From Actinomadura sp. K4S16 (GTDB taxonomy: Bacteria > Actinomycetota > Actinomycetes > Streptosporangiales > Streptosporangiaceae), in assembly GCF_008327685.1 (NCBI RefSeq), contig NZ_BDDE01000019.1:1-64000 (forward strand): a stretch of 64,000 bases of DNA, read 5' to 3'. The notes below the pieces were generated by a model. It was given only the letters and a program-made list of their open reading frames with translations. It searched no databases and was not told where the DNA came from. The translations under genes were made by a program, and so were the position numbers. Within the stretch, counting starts at the first letter, position 1. Each line of letters starts with the position of its first letter. Below, in pieces: positions 45,187-55,515 of the stretch.

Positions 45187-45315
45187 TCAGTGCGCGGCGA
45201 GCTCGTCCTCGGACGCGTCGGCCTCCGCGGGACGCTCGGAGTCCGGTTCCGCGGGCCGCCATTCGGGCCACGCGTCGATCTTGGTGCGCCGGGGGTTCGC
45301 CAGGGCGTTGTCCAT
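45187..45315 (-). CDS. 42-residue orphan peptide, possible RiPP-like precursor
   Basis: Short gene with AGGAGG 12 bases before ATG 45315 and its own downstream terminator at 45138-45163, which both favour real expression. The peptide starts MDNALANPRRTKIDAWPEWR and ends in an acidic tail SEDELAAH. It has no Cys, and one WPEW motif with two Trp. The acidic tail and short length recall leader or precursor peptides, but no modifying enzyme is adjacent. I recognise no family. Confidence 0.5.
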   Translation of the reverse strand: MDNALANPRRTKIDAWPEWRPAEPDSERPAEADASEDELAAH

Positions 45316-45511
45316 TGTTACCGCAGTCCTCCTGTTCAAGGCCGGGCCGGATCAATAGATGGTCCCGGCGGGGTGCCGGGACCGCAAAATGGTCTAGACC
45401 GCGATCCCCACCCCGGACCGCGGCGAACATCCCAACAACGCCAATCGATCATCCATTCCCGGCGGGAAAACGGGATGGACCGCGGCGGCCGTCCCTGGCA
45501 CGCTCTCATCC

Positions 45512-46039
45512 ATGGACGTTGCCGAGCTGGCCCGCCTCCAGGAGCAGGGCGCGCGCTTGAAGTTCCTGTTCTTCTGGGGCCACCAAACCCCTGGCCGCGG
45601 CTATCTCAGCCAGTGGTGGCCGTCCCCGTTCACCCTCGGCGGGGTCGCCTACGCGACCGCCGAGCACTACATGATGGCGGAAAAGGCCCGCCTCTTCGGC
45701 GACGAGGAAACGGCCGCCGCGATCGTCGCGGCGTCCCATCCCCGCGACGCGAAAGAGCTCGGCCGCCGCGTCCGCGACTTCGACGAGCAGACATGGCGCG
45801 ACAATCGTGTGACCATTGTCACAAAGGGCAGCGAGGCCAAGTTCGCCCAGAACGAAGAACTCCGCGACTACCTTCTCGGCACCGGCGACCGCATCCTCGT
45901 GGAGGCGAGCCCCCTGGACCGCGTCTGGGGCATAGGCCTGGCCGCCGACGACCCCCGCGCCGAGACCCCCGCCGCCTGGCGCGGCGAGAACCTCCTGGGC
46001 TTCGCCCTGATGACCGCCCGCGAGGCGCTCTCCTCCTGA
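45512..46039 (+). CDS. NADAR-family protein (YbiA-like)
   Basis: 175 residues with the NADAR/DUF1768 fold: LFFWGHQTPGRGYLSQWWPS, ATAEHYMMAEKARLFGD, FDEQTWRDNR and the C-terminal DRVWGIGLA and WRGENLLGFALM. Family members are N-glycosidases acting on ADP-ribose-linked or riboflavin-pathway intermediates, and some act in anti-phage NAD/ADPR signalling. Here it stands alone between the small peptide and DUF6461 genes, so a housekeeping repair role is equally likely. Confidence 0.93.
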   Translation: MDVAELARLQEQGARLKFLFFWGHQTPGRGYLSQWWPSPFTLGGVAYATAEHYMMAEKARLFGDEETAAAIVAASHPRDAKELGRRVRDFDEQTWRDNRVTIVTKGSEAKFAQNEELRDYLLGTGDRILVEASPLDRVWGIGLAADDPRAETPAAWRGENLLGFALMTAREALSS

Positions 46040-46076
46040 CCGCGCCTTCTCGACCGTCCGGCGGTGCGCGTCGCGG

Positions 46077-47156
46077 CTACGCGGTGCGGCCCTGGAGGGT
46101 CTCCAGGATGGCGGCCTCCTGAGCCGGGTCGCGGAGGGCAGGAGGGCCCTGGGTGAGCGGACGGAGCGCGGCACGCGCGGCGGCGTGAGGCTCGTGCCAC
46201 AGCGCGGCTTTCAGCGCACTCGCGAACCATCCCAGCAGGTGGGCGGCGTCCCGCTCGGCGTCGCTCATGTGGTGGCGGGCGACAGGATCGTTGAGCGATC
46301 GTCCTGCCTGGCGTGAGCGCGTCACCCAGGAGCGGACGTGCGTGCCGAGTTCGGAGCCGGGGGACACCGTGACCCGCTCGCCGCGCTCGGCGGCGGCGAC
46401 CGCCTCGGCGAGGCCCGGAGTGCCGTCGAGATCCAGGACGGCGGCCAGCCGCATCGTCTCGCGGGCGGCGACCGCGCGGAGCAGGTGCGGCGGCGCGGCG
46501 TCGAGGGCTTCGAGCATGGCGGGAGCGGCGGGCCCGTGGGTGAGCGGGGGCGGCGCCGCGCAGAACCAGGGCTCGATCGCGGCGGTCAGGAGCCCCCCGT
46601 CCAGCGAGTCGGGATGGGGGAGGACGCGAGTGACCAGGCCCGCCAGCAGAAGGGCCGAGAGGTAGGCGCCCGGGACGAGGTCGTCGTCGTCCTCGGCGTC
46701 GGGGTCCAGGCCCGCCGCCCGCATCTTCCCCAGCAGCAGGTCGGGCTCGCTGCCCCAGCGGTGCTCGGGCCAGGTGGGCTCGAACCCGGTGACCAGCGTG
46801 CCGTCGACGGCGTAGCGGAAGCCGTGGTCGGCGTAGTCGTGCCGCAGTACCGAGACGGCCTCGGTGCCGCGCGACAGCGCCGCCAGCGACTCGGTCTGCG
46901 AGCCCAGGAAGCCGTTGGGCTCGATCAGCACGGTCCAGGAGCCGAGGCTGATCGCGGCCGCGAAGTCGGCGTAGCCCGCCTCGTAGGAGTCGTAGGCTTC
47001 GCGCGCCTCTTCCAGGGTGCGGCGGCCCAGCGTGTCGGGAAGAGCGCCCAGCCGTGACAGCGCCTCGGTCTCGTCGACTCCTCTGACGAAGGTGACACAG
47101 AAGATCGCACCGAGCGTCTCGGCCCACTCGAGGTCGTCGTCCGTCACCTTGAGCAT
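46077..47156 (-). CDS. DUF6461 domain protein
   Basis: 359 residues. The first 190 residues match the actinobacterial DUF6461 pattern (WAETLGAIFCVTFVRGVDE, SWTVLIEPNGFLGSQ, YAVDGTLVTGFEP, EHRWGSEPDLL), soluble and acidic. The remainder is alpha-helical with Ala/Leu-rich repeats. Function unknown; DUF6461 proteins are often found near regulatory or toxin-like genes. GGAGG lies just before the ATG. The 296 bp between it and the next gene contain only a terminator hairpin near the far end. Confidence 0.85.
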   Translation of the reverse strand: MLKVTDDDLEWAETLGAIFCVTFVRGVDETEALSRLGALPDTLGRRTLEEAREAYDSYEAGYADFAAAISLGSWTVLIEPNGFLGSQTESLAALSRGTEAVSVLRHDYADHGFRYAVDGTLVTGFEPTWPEHRWGSEPDLLLGKMRAAGLDPDAEDDDDLVPGAYLSALLLAGLVTRVLPHPDSLDGGLLTAAIEPWFCAAPPPLTHGPAAPAMLEALDAAPPHLLRAVAARETMRLAAVLDLDGTPGLAEAVAAAERGERVTVSPGSELGTHVRSWVTRSRQAGRSLNDPVARHHMSDAERDAAHLLGWFASALKAALWHEPHAAARAALRPLTQGPPALRDPAQEAAILETLQGRTA

Positions 47157-47417
47157 GGCTCCTCCGGGGGGCTGGCGGCATGGCTTCTAGATCATGGCAG
47201 CGCCGACCGACAAACGGGCCCCGCAGACGCATGCCGGCACGGGGTCGCTGTGGCCGGATGCGGCGCCCACGTATGCCGGACGCTCTCCCGGCGCGGACCG
47301 CGGACGGGGGCGGCGCCCCCGCGGCATGGACGGGCTCTGACCCCGGAGCACGGTCCGCCGCCCCCGTCAGCGGGCGAGACCGCAGGGAAGAGGCAATAAG
47401 AGCCTGGGAAGGGAGCG

Positions 47418-47445
47418 CGGACCGCCCCGGCGAGGGGGCGGTCCG
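47418..47445 (-). terminator. hairpin terminator of sigma/anti-sigma operon
   Basis: CGGACCGCCCC (47418-47428) pairs with GGGGCGGTCCG (47435-47445) across a 6-nt loop, 8 bp past the end of the membrane-protein gene. Confidence 0.85.
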
Positions 47446-47452
47446 GCCTTCC

Positions 47453-48391
47453 TTACGGGGTCGCCGTGGGGGTGGGGGAGGCGGGCGCCGGCGCGGGCGG
47501 CTGGCTCGACATCTCCTCGGTGGGCTTGGGACCCACGAAGAGGAGGACCTGGTTCTTGGCCCAAGGGCTCGCGCCGTGGACGTACCAGTTGGGCGGGATC
47601 TGGCCGGGCTTCCGGACCATGCTGATGTTCCCCTCCATGACGCGGTACTCGGGGACGGTGACGTGGCGCTTGCGCAGGGCGGCGAGCACCTCGCCCACGT
47701 GGTGCCGGCGGTAGGTCATGCCATGCATGACCTCGCCCGGGGCGGTCACGGGCCCGCTGCTGTTGTACTTCTCGCCCGGGCGGGCCTCCCGTCCGAAGAC
47801 GACGGTGGCGGCGCCCTTGTAGCCGATACGGATCCGGACGCCGACCGGGCACATGTCGCCCCCGCCGCCGGTCTCGCACTCGCCCTTGGAGATGATCGTT
47901 CTGAAGTCCCGCTCGTCGGTGTTGTCGCTGGCCTCCTCCATGACGACCGTGCCGACGATGGACGGGGAGGCCGGCACCATCGACAGCGTCACGTTGAGGC
48001 CGCGGGCGGCGAACTCCTCCTTGTAGCGCTTCGGGTCGGCCAGCGGGTCGCGGACCCGCACGTCGATGTAGTCGCCCTTCCGGGTGAAGGCCAGGGCCGC
48101 GGCCAGTTGGACGCGCGGGCTCGACGGCGTGACGGCCGGGGCTCCGCCGGAGCCGCCGTCGTGGGTCACCACGACCGCCGTCACGGCCGCGCAGGCGAGA
48201 CCGGCCGCCGCGAGCGGGACGCCGACGAACGTGATCGGCGAGCGCCGCTTGCGCGGGGCGGCCGAGGGGACCGCGGTGGCGGTGATGCGGTCGGCGAGGG
48301 CGGCGGCCGCGTCCTCCGGCAGGAGGTCTGCGGCCTGGCGGTCGGTGACGGAGGCGAGTCCGCCGATCAGGGGGTCGATGTCGCGGTTCAT
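47453..48391 (-). CDS. putative membrane anti-sigma-type protein
   Basis: 312 residues. Residues 1-50 are cytoplasmic in character, a single hydrophobic helix spans about 52-77 (ITFVGVPLAAAGLACAAVTA), and the rest is an extracytoplasmic domain ending in a Pro/Thr/Ser/Ala tail. Two Cys (GECETGGGGDMCPVG) may form a disulfide outside. Its start overlaps the sigma factor stop (ATGA), the standard layout for an anti-sigma factor, but no clear zinc (HxxxCxxC) anti-sigma motif is present. Inhibition of the adjacent sigma factor is inferred. Confidence 0.7.
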   Translation of the reverse strand: MNRDIDPLIGGLASVTDRQAADLLPEDAAAALADRITATAVPSAAPRKRRSPITFVGVPLAAAGLACAAVTAVVVTHDGGSGGAPAVTPSSPRVQLAAALAFTRKGDYIDVRVRDPLADPKRYKEEFAARGLNVTLSMVPASPSIVGTVVMEEASDNTDERDFRTIISKGECETGGGGDMCPVGVRIRIGYKGAATVVFGREARPGEKYNSSGPVTAPGEVMHGMTYRRHHVGEVLAALRKRHVTVPEYRVMEGNISMVRKPGQIPPNWYVHGASPWAKNQVLLFVGPKPTEEMSSQPPAPAPASPTPTATP

Positions 48392-48987
48392 GGGGTGTCT
48401 CCGTTCGGGATCCGCACCTTGGGAGGAAGCGTCGTGGCGGGCAGGGAGGCGGGAGCGTCCGCGTCCATGCGGGCCAGGGCGCGGGCGAACCGGCGGCGGG
48501 CGCGGTGCAGGCGGATCCGCAGCGCGTTGCGGGAGCAGCCGAGGACGGTCGCGGCCTCGGCGTGGCCGAGCCCCTCCCAGCCGATCAGGGAGAGCAGCTC
48601 GCGGTCGGCCTCGGAGAGGCTCCGGAACGCGGCGCCCACGCGGGTCAGGTCGTCGCCGGACGCGTCCTGCACGCCCAGGCCGTCGCGCAGCCGGGCGCCG
48701 AGGTCGGCGGCCAGCGCGGACCGGCGGCGCTCGCCGCGGTGGTGGTTGGCCAGGACGCGCCGCGCCACTCCGTACAGCCACAGCCGGGCCTGGTCACCCG
48801 GCGGGACGTCGTCGAGCCGCCGCCAGGCCGTCAGGAACGTCTCCGCCAGGACGTCGGCGGCGTCCTGCGGGTCGCTGGTGCGGCGCAGCGCGTACCCGAG
48901 GATCCGGGCGCGGTTGGCCGCGTAGATGTCTTCGAAACGGCGCCGCCTGTCGTCGGGCGGGTGCGATGCCTGCAATGGGGATGGCAA
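48388..48987 (-). CDS. ECF-type RNA polymerase sigma factor
   Basis: 199 residues from a TTG at 48987, selected because GAGAGGAGAGG lies directly upstream and because the geosmin synthase terminator hairpin (49073-49101) overlaps the longer reading. Region 2 is YAANRARILGYALRRTSD-PQDAADVLAETFLTAWRR (shown in parts); region 4 is LSLIGWEGLGHAEAATVLGC then RNALRIRLHRARRR. It directs RNA polymerase to stress or signal-specific promoters. Forms an operon with the membrane protein that follows. Confidence 0.92.
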   Translation of the reverse strand: MPSPLQASHPPDDRRRRFEDIYAANRARILGYALRRTSDPQDAADVLAETFLTAWRRLDDVPPGDQARLWLYGVARRVLANHHRGERRRSALAADLGARLRDGLGVQDASGDDLTRVGAAFRSLSEADRELLSLIGWEGLGHAEAATVLGCSRNALRIRLHRARRRFARALARMDADAPASLPATTLPPKVRIPNGDTP

Positions 48988-49072
48988 GCCCTCTCCTCTC
49001 GTCGCGGCGTTCTGGCCGGACGCAGGGCACATGTCCGCACATGGCACAGCATTTCGCTTCACCCCGCAGACC

Positions 49073-49101
49073 ACCGCCCCGGTGCGGGGACCCGGGGCGG
49101 T
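49073..49101 (-). terminator. hairpin terminator downstream of geosmin synthase
   Basis: ACCGCCCCGG (49073-49082) pairs with CCGGGGCGGT (49092-49101); 9-nt loop. It lies after the end of the geosmin synthase gene (minus strand). Confidence 0.75.
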
Positions 49102-49154
49102 GATGTGCGGGATGACCTGGGGAAGGGCCTAACAAAGCGGCCTGAAAGTCCGCC

Positions 49155-51302
<2,148 letters not shown>

Positions 51303-51326
51303 GAACCGGCCTCTCTGTCGGGTCCG

Positions 51327-51383
51327 TTCCGGCAACTTACAGCACCGTCAAAGTCACGGAAAGTGACATCATGCTTGCCGGAA
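51327..51383. promoter_or_regulatory. nested dyads in geoA promoter region
   Basis: TTCCGGCAA (51327-51335) and TTGCCGGAA (51375-51383) are exact inverted copies. Between them GTCAC (51353-51357) and GTGAC (51363-51367) form a second dyad with GGAAA spacer. Likely regulator sites for geosmin synthase and/or the divergent membrane gene. Confidence 0.65.
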
Positions 51384-51414
51384 TCTCCTCCCCTCAGACG
51401 GGTAAGCCGAGGTC

Positions 51415-51786
51415 ATGTCGGAGTCGCGCAAACCCGCCGCGGCCGCCGAACCGCTGGAGCAGAACCTCGTGCTCGCCCGGCGTGTGGTCGAGGCGGCGCA
51501 GCAGGAAATGATCGATAAGGCCAGGCAGCGCATCCCGGCGCTGCGGCTGGGGGCCGTGGCCGGGGCGTTCGGCGTCATGGCCACCGCCGCCACCTACCGG
51601 ATGAACGTGCTGCTTCTGGAGAAGAAGCTGCCGCCCGAGCTGGCGTCGTTCATCACCGCCGCCGTGTACGGGGGCGGCGCGGGCGCCGCGGCGGTGGCGG
51701 CGTCCCGCAAGTGGAAGGGGCTGCCGGCGCCGCTGCCGACCGATACGGCGCGGCAGGTCGTGGAGATCCTCACCGAATCCGACTGA
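51415..51786 (+). CDS. small membrane protein, holin-X/DUF1469-like
   Basis: 123 residues with two hydrophobic segments (LRLGAVAGAFGVMATAATYR at about 43-62 and ASFITAAVYGGGAGAAAVAAS at about 77-97) joined by a short charged loop (LLLEKKLPPE). This layout resembles actinobacterial phage-holin-superfamily (DUF1469) proteins, probably host genes and not phage. Divergent from geoA. Function unknown. Confidence 0.6.
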   Translation: MSESRKPAAAAEPLEQNLVLARRVVEAAQQEMIDKARQRIPALRLGAVAGAFGVMATAATYRMNVLLLEKKLPPELASFITAAVYGGGAGAAAVAASRKWKGLPAPLPTDTARQVVEILTESD

Positions 51787-51849
51787 GGGCGCCGGGACGC
51801 CGCCCCGATCTTCTGTGACCGAGGGGGAGATCCGGGGTAGGCACCCCGC

Positions 51850-52395
51850 ATGGAAAGCGAAGCCTCCCCGGTGCACGCCGGCATCACCCTGGTCGTTAAC
51901 GGGACGGAGCACCGTCTCGACGTCGACACACGAGCGTCCCTCCTGGACGTCCTGCGCGAGGATCTCGGCTTGACGGGGTCGAAGAAGGGCTGCGACCACG
52001 GCCAGTGCGGAGCCTGCACCATCCTGCTCGACGGGCGCCGGGCGAACGGGTGCCTGGCGCTGGCCGTCGCTCATGACGGAGCGGACGTCGTCACGGTCGA
52101 GGGTCTGGCGCTGGACGGAGAACTCAGTCCCGTCCAGAAGGCGTTCATCGAGAACGACGCCTTCCAGTGCGGGTACTGCACCCCCGGCCAGCTCTGCTCC
52201 GCCACGGGAATGCTGGACGAGGCCGAACGCGGCTGGCCCAGCGCCGTGACCCCGGACCTCGGGACCGACCCCGTCCTGGACGACGACGAGATACGCGAGC
52301 GCATGAGCGGCAACCTGTGCCGGTGCGGCGCCTACGTCGGCATAGTCGCGGCACTCAAGCAGGCCTCCCAGCGCACGGAGGCGGCCGAGGCATGA
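51850..52395 (+). CDS. molybdenum hydroxylase [2Fe-2S] subunit (PaoA/YagT-like)
   Basis: 181 residues. The plant-type [2Fe-2S] cluster motif is KKGCDHGQCGACTILLDGR; the second cluster motif is FQCGYCTPGQ with NLCRCGAY. It carries electrons from the molybdenum site to the FAD subunit. No Tat signal is present, so the enzyme is cytoplasmic, unlike the periplasmic E. coli PaoA. It heads a three-gene operon with 4-bp ATGA overlaps. Confidence 0.95.
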   Translation: MESEASPVHAGITLVVNGTEHRLDVDTRASLLDVLREDLGLTGSKKGCDHGQCGACTILLDGRRANGCLALAVAHDGADVVTVEGLALDGELSPVQKAFIENDAFQCGYCTPGQLCSATGMLDEAERGWPSAVTPDLGTDPVLDDDEIRERMSGNLCRCGAYVGIVAALKQASQRTEAAEA

Positions 52396-53366
52396 GGCCC
52401 TTCACTTACGAGCGTGCCACCAGCGCCGCGGACGCCCTCCGGCGCCACCATGACGGAGCCGTCTACCTTGGGGGCGGAACCAACCTCGTGGACCTGATGC
52501 GTCTCGGTGTGGAGGAGCCCACCAGGCTCGTCGACGTCGCGCATCTCCCCTACGACCGGATCGAACTGCGGCCGGACGGCGGCCTCGTCGTGGGCGCGGC
52601 GGTCACGAACAGCGCCCTCTCCGCCGACCGGACCGTGCGCGAAGGGCATCCCGTCCTGGCGCAGGCCGTGCTCGCGGGGGCGTCCGGCCAGATCCGCAAC
52701 CTCGCCACCGTCGGCGGCAACCTGCTCCAGCGGACCCGCTGCTCCTACTTCCAGGACGCCTCCAAGCCCTGCAACAAGCGCGATCCCGGCAGCGGGTGCC
52801 CGGCGCGTGAGGGCGAGCACCACAACCTGGCGATCCTCGGCCACTCGGACGCCTGCGTGGCGACGCACCCCTCCGACATGGCCGTGGCCCTGGCGGCCCT
52901 GGACGCGTCCGTGCGCGTCCAGGGGCGCGGCGGGGAGAGGACCATCCCCTTCGAAGACCTGCACAGGCTGCCCGGCGACGAGCCGCAGCGCGACACCACG
53001 CTCGAACCGGGCGACCTCATCACGGCCGTTGAGGTTCCCGCGCTGGGCATGCCGTCCCGCTACCGCAAGGTCCGCGAGCGCGCGTCGTTCGCGTTCGCGC
53101 TGGTCTCCGTCGCGGCGGCCCTGGACGTCGCCGACGGCCGGATCCGGGACGTCCGGCTGGCCCTCGGCGGCGTCGCCCACAAGCCGTGGCGGGCGCGCCG
53201 CGCCGAGGAGGCCCTGCGCGGCGCCGAGCCCACGGAGGAGTCGCTCCTGCGCGCCGCCGAGGCCGAACTGGAGGCCGCCGAGCCGCTGCGCGACAACGCC
53301 TACAAGGTGCCGCTGGCCCGCAACCTGATCGTCCGGACGCTGACCGAGCTGGGGGAGGACTCATGA
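52392..53366 (+). CDS. molybdenum hydroxylase FAD subunit with [4Fe-4S] insert (PaoB/YagS-like)
   Basis: 324 residues. FAD-binding motifs of the CO dehydrogenase/xanthine dehydrogenase medium subunit: YLGGGTNLVDLM (about 24-35) and RNLATVGGNLLQRTRC. The Cys-rich stretch RCSYFQDASKPCNK then GSGCPAREGEHH matches the extra [4Fe-4S] cluster of PaoB and related enzymes. ATG overlaps the preceding stop (ATGA). It passes electrons to the acceptor. Confidence 0.93.
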   Translation: MRPFTYERATSAADALRRHHDGAVYLGGGTNLVDLMRLGVEEPTRLVDVAHLPYDRIELRPDGGLVVGAAVTNSALSADRTVREGHPVLAQAVLAGASGQIRNLATVGGNLLQRTRCSYFQDASKPCNKRDPGSGCPAREGEHHNLAILGHSDACVATHPSDMAVALAALDASVRVQGRGGERTIPFEDLHRLPGDEPQRDTTLEPGDLITAVEVPALGMPSRYRKVRERASFAFALVSVAAALDVADGRIRDVRLALGGVAHKPWRARRAEEALRGAEPTEESLLRAAEAELEAAEPLRDNAYKVPLARNLIVRTLTELGEDS

Positions 53367-55420
53367 CCGACCGGCTGGAGAGCCGCGAGAAGGTCACCGG
53401 GACGGCGCGGTACGCGTTCGAGTACCCCGTGGAGAACGCCGCGTACGCCGCCGCCGTCCAGGCGAGCGTGGCCAAGGGCCGGATCGAGTCGGTCGACGCG
53501 GAGGCCGCGCTGAAGCTGCCCGGCGTGCTCGCCGTCCTGTCCTGCGAGAACGCCCCCGAGCTCAGCGACACCTCGGACGGCGAACTGGCCCTGTTCCAGT
53601 CGCGGACGGTCTCCTACCGCGGCCAGTTCGTCGCCGCCGTGGTCGCGGAGACCCTGGAGACCGCCCGGGAGGCGGCGCGCCTCCTGCGCGTCGAGTACAC
53701 CGAGGAGGCGCCGGACGTGCGGCTCGTCGCCGACCACAAGGGCCTCTACAAGCCGGACAAGGTGAACCCGGTGTTCCCGGCGGACACCGAGCAGGGCGAG
53801 CCCGACGAGGCGTTCGCGAACTCGGCCGTGCGGGTGGACGCCGTCTACACGACGCCGGCCGAGCACAACAACCCGATGGAGCCGCACGCGACGATCGCCC
53901 AGTGGAACGCGGACGGGTCCCTCACGCTCCACGACTCGAACCAGGGCGCGTCGACCGTCCAGTCCATGATCGCGAAGGTCCTCGGGCTCGACCCCTCCCA
54001 GGTGCGGGTCGTGTCGCCCCACGTCGGCGGCGGGTTCGGCTCCAAGGGGACGCCGAGGCCCAACGTCGTCCTGGCCGCGATGGCCGCCCGCGCCGCCGGA
54101 CGCCCGGTCAAGTTCGCCGTCCCGCGCCAGCAGATGTTCGCCACCACCGGCTACCGGACCCCGACCGTCCAGCGCGTCCGGCTCGGCGCCGGCGAGGACG
54201 GGCGGCTCAACGCGATCATCCACGAGGCGGCCGAGCAGACCTCGACCGTCAAGGAGTTCGCCGAGCAGACCGCGACGCCCACCCGCATGATGTACCAGGC
54301 CCCGCACCGCCGTACGGCGCACCGTGTGGTGGCCCTGGACGTCCCCACCCCGTCCTGGATGCGCGCCCCGGGTGAGACGCCGGGCATGTACGCGCTCGAG
54401 ACGGCGATGGACGAACTGGCCGTCGCCGCGGGCATCGACCCGGTCGAACTCCGCGTGCGCAACGACACCGACCGCGACCCGGAGAGCGGGCTGGCGTTCA
54501 GCTCGCGCAACCTCGTCGCCTGCCTCCGGGAGGGCGCCGAGCGCTTCGGATGGGCCGCGCGCGACCCCCGGCCGGGCGCCCGCCGGGAGGGCCGCAAGCT
54601 CGTCGGCATGGGCGTCGCCTCGTCCACCTATCCCGCCTACCAGCGCCCCAACCGGGCCCTGGCTCGCGCCGAGCCCGACGGGACGTTCACCGTCCGGATC
54701 GCCGCGGCCGACATCGGCACCGGCGCCCGCACCGCACTGGCCCTGATCGCCGCCGAGACGCTCAAGGAGGACCTCGGCAACGTCAGGGTCGAGATCGGCG
54801 ACAGCTCGTTCCCCAGGGCGTCGGTGGCGGGCGGCTCCGGCGGGACGGCCGGCTGGGGCACGGCCGTCGTCCGCGCCTGCGAGGCCCTGCTCGGCGACCT
54901 GGACGGCGAGGTCCCGCCCGAGGGGATCGAGGCGTCCGCCGACACGGGCGAGGAGTTGAAGGGGCGGGAGGAGTACGCCCGGCACGCGTTCGGCGCGCAG
55001 TTCGCCGAGGTGGAGGTGGACGCCGACACCGGCGAGGTCCGCGTCCGCCGGATGCTCGGCGTGTTCGCCGCCGGACGGATCATCAACCCCACGACGGCCC
55101 GGTCCCAGTTCATCGGCGGGATGACCATGGGCATCGGCATGGCGCTGATGGAGCAGAGCGTCATGGACCGGGAGTTCGGCGACTACCTGAACCGCGACCT
55201 GGCCCAGTACCACGTCCCGGCCTGCGCCGACGTCCGCGACATCGACGCGGTGTGGGTGGAGGAGTCCGACCCCCACCTGAACCCGATGGGCGCCAAGGGC
55301 ATCGGCGAGATCGGCATCGTCGGCGCGGCGGCGGCCGTGGGCAACGCCGTCCACCACGCGACCGGCGTCCGCTTCCGCGACCTGCCCCTCACCCCCGCCC
55401 GGATCCTTCAGGAGCTCTGA
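53363..55420 (+). CDS. molybdopterin-binding catalytic subunit (PaoC/YagR-like aldehyde oxidase)
   Basis: 685 residues from ATG 53363, overlapping the previous stop. Molybdopterin-cytosine-dinucleotide-type large subunit: REKVTGTARYAFEY at the start, VSPHVGGGFGSKGTPR, MRAPGETPGMYALE, and the active-site Glu in NPMGAKGIGEIGIVG near the C-terminus. Shorter than xanthine dehydrogenase large subunits, matching PaoC. Expected to oxidise aldehydes or heteroaromatics to acids. No accessory XdhC/PaoD gene is visible nearby. Confidence 0.94.
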   Translation: MTDRLESREKVTGTARYAFEYPVENAAYAAAVQASVAKGRIESVDAEAALKLPGVLAVLSCENAPELSDTSDGELALFQSRTVSYRGQFVAAVVAETLETAREAARLLRVEYTEEAPDVRLVADHKGLYKPDKVNPVFPADTEQGEPDEAFANSAVRVDAVYTTPAEHNNPMEPHATIAQWNADGSLTLHDSNQGASTVQSMIAKVLGLDPSQVRVVSPHVGGGFGSKGTPRPNVVLAAMAARAAGRPVKFAVPRQQMFATTGYRTPTVQRVRLGAGEDGRLNAIIHEAAEQTSTVKEFAEQTATPTRMMYQAPHRRTAHRVVALDVPTPSWMRAPGETPGMYALETAMDELAVAAGIDPVELRVRNDTDRDPESGLAFSSRNLVACLREGAERFGWAARDPRPGARREGRKLVGMGVASSTYPAYQRPNRALARAEPDGTFTVRIAAADIGTGARTALALIAAETLKEDLGNVRVEIGDSSFPRASVAGGSGGTAGWGTAVVRACEALLGDLDGEVPPEGIEASADTGEELKGREEYARHAFGAQFAEVEVDADTGEVRVRRMLGVFAAGRIINPTTARSQFIGGMTMGIGMALMEQSVMDREFGDYLNRDLAQYHVPACADVRDIDAVWVEESDPHLNPMGAKGIGEIGIVGAAAAVGNAVHHATGVRFRDLPLTPARILQEL

Positions 55421-55515
55421 CCGGTTGAAAAGTTCACTATCAAGGTGATCTCCGTCACCGGGGCGGGTAGAGAAGACGTACTCGGGGGCCACCGCCAACC
55501 CGCGAGGTGATCGCC

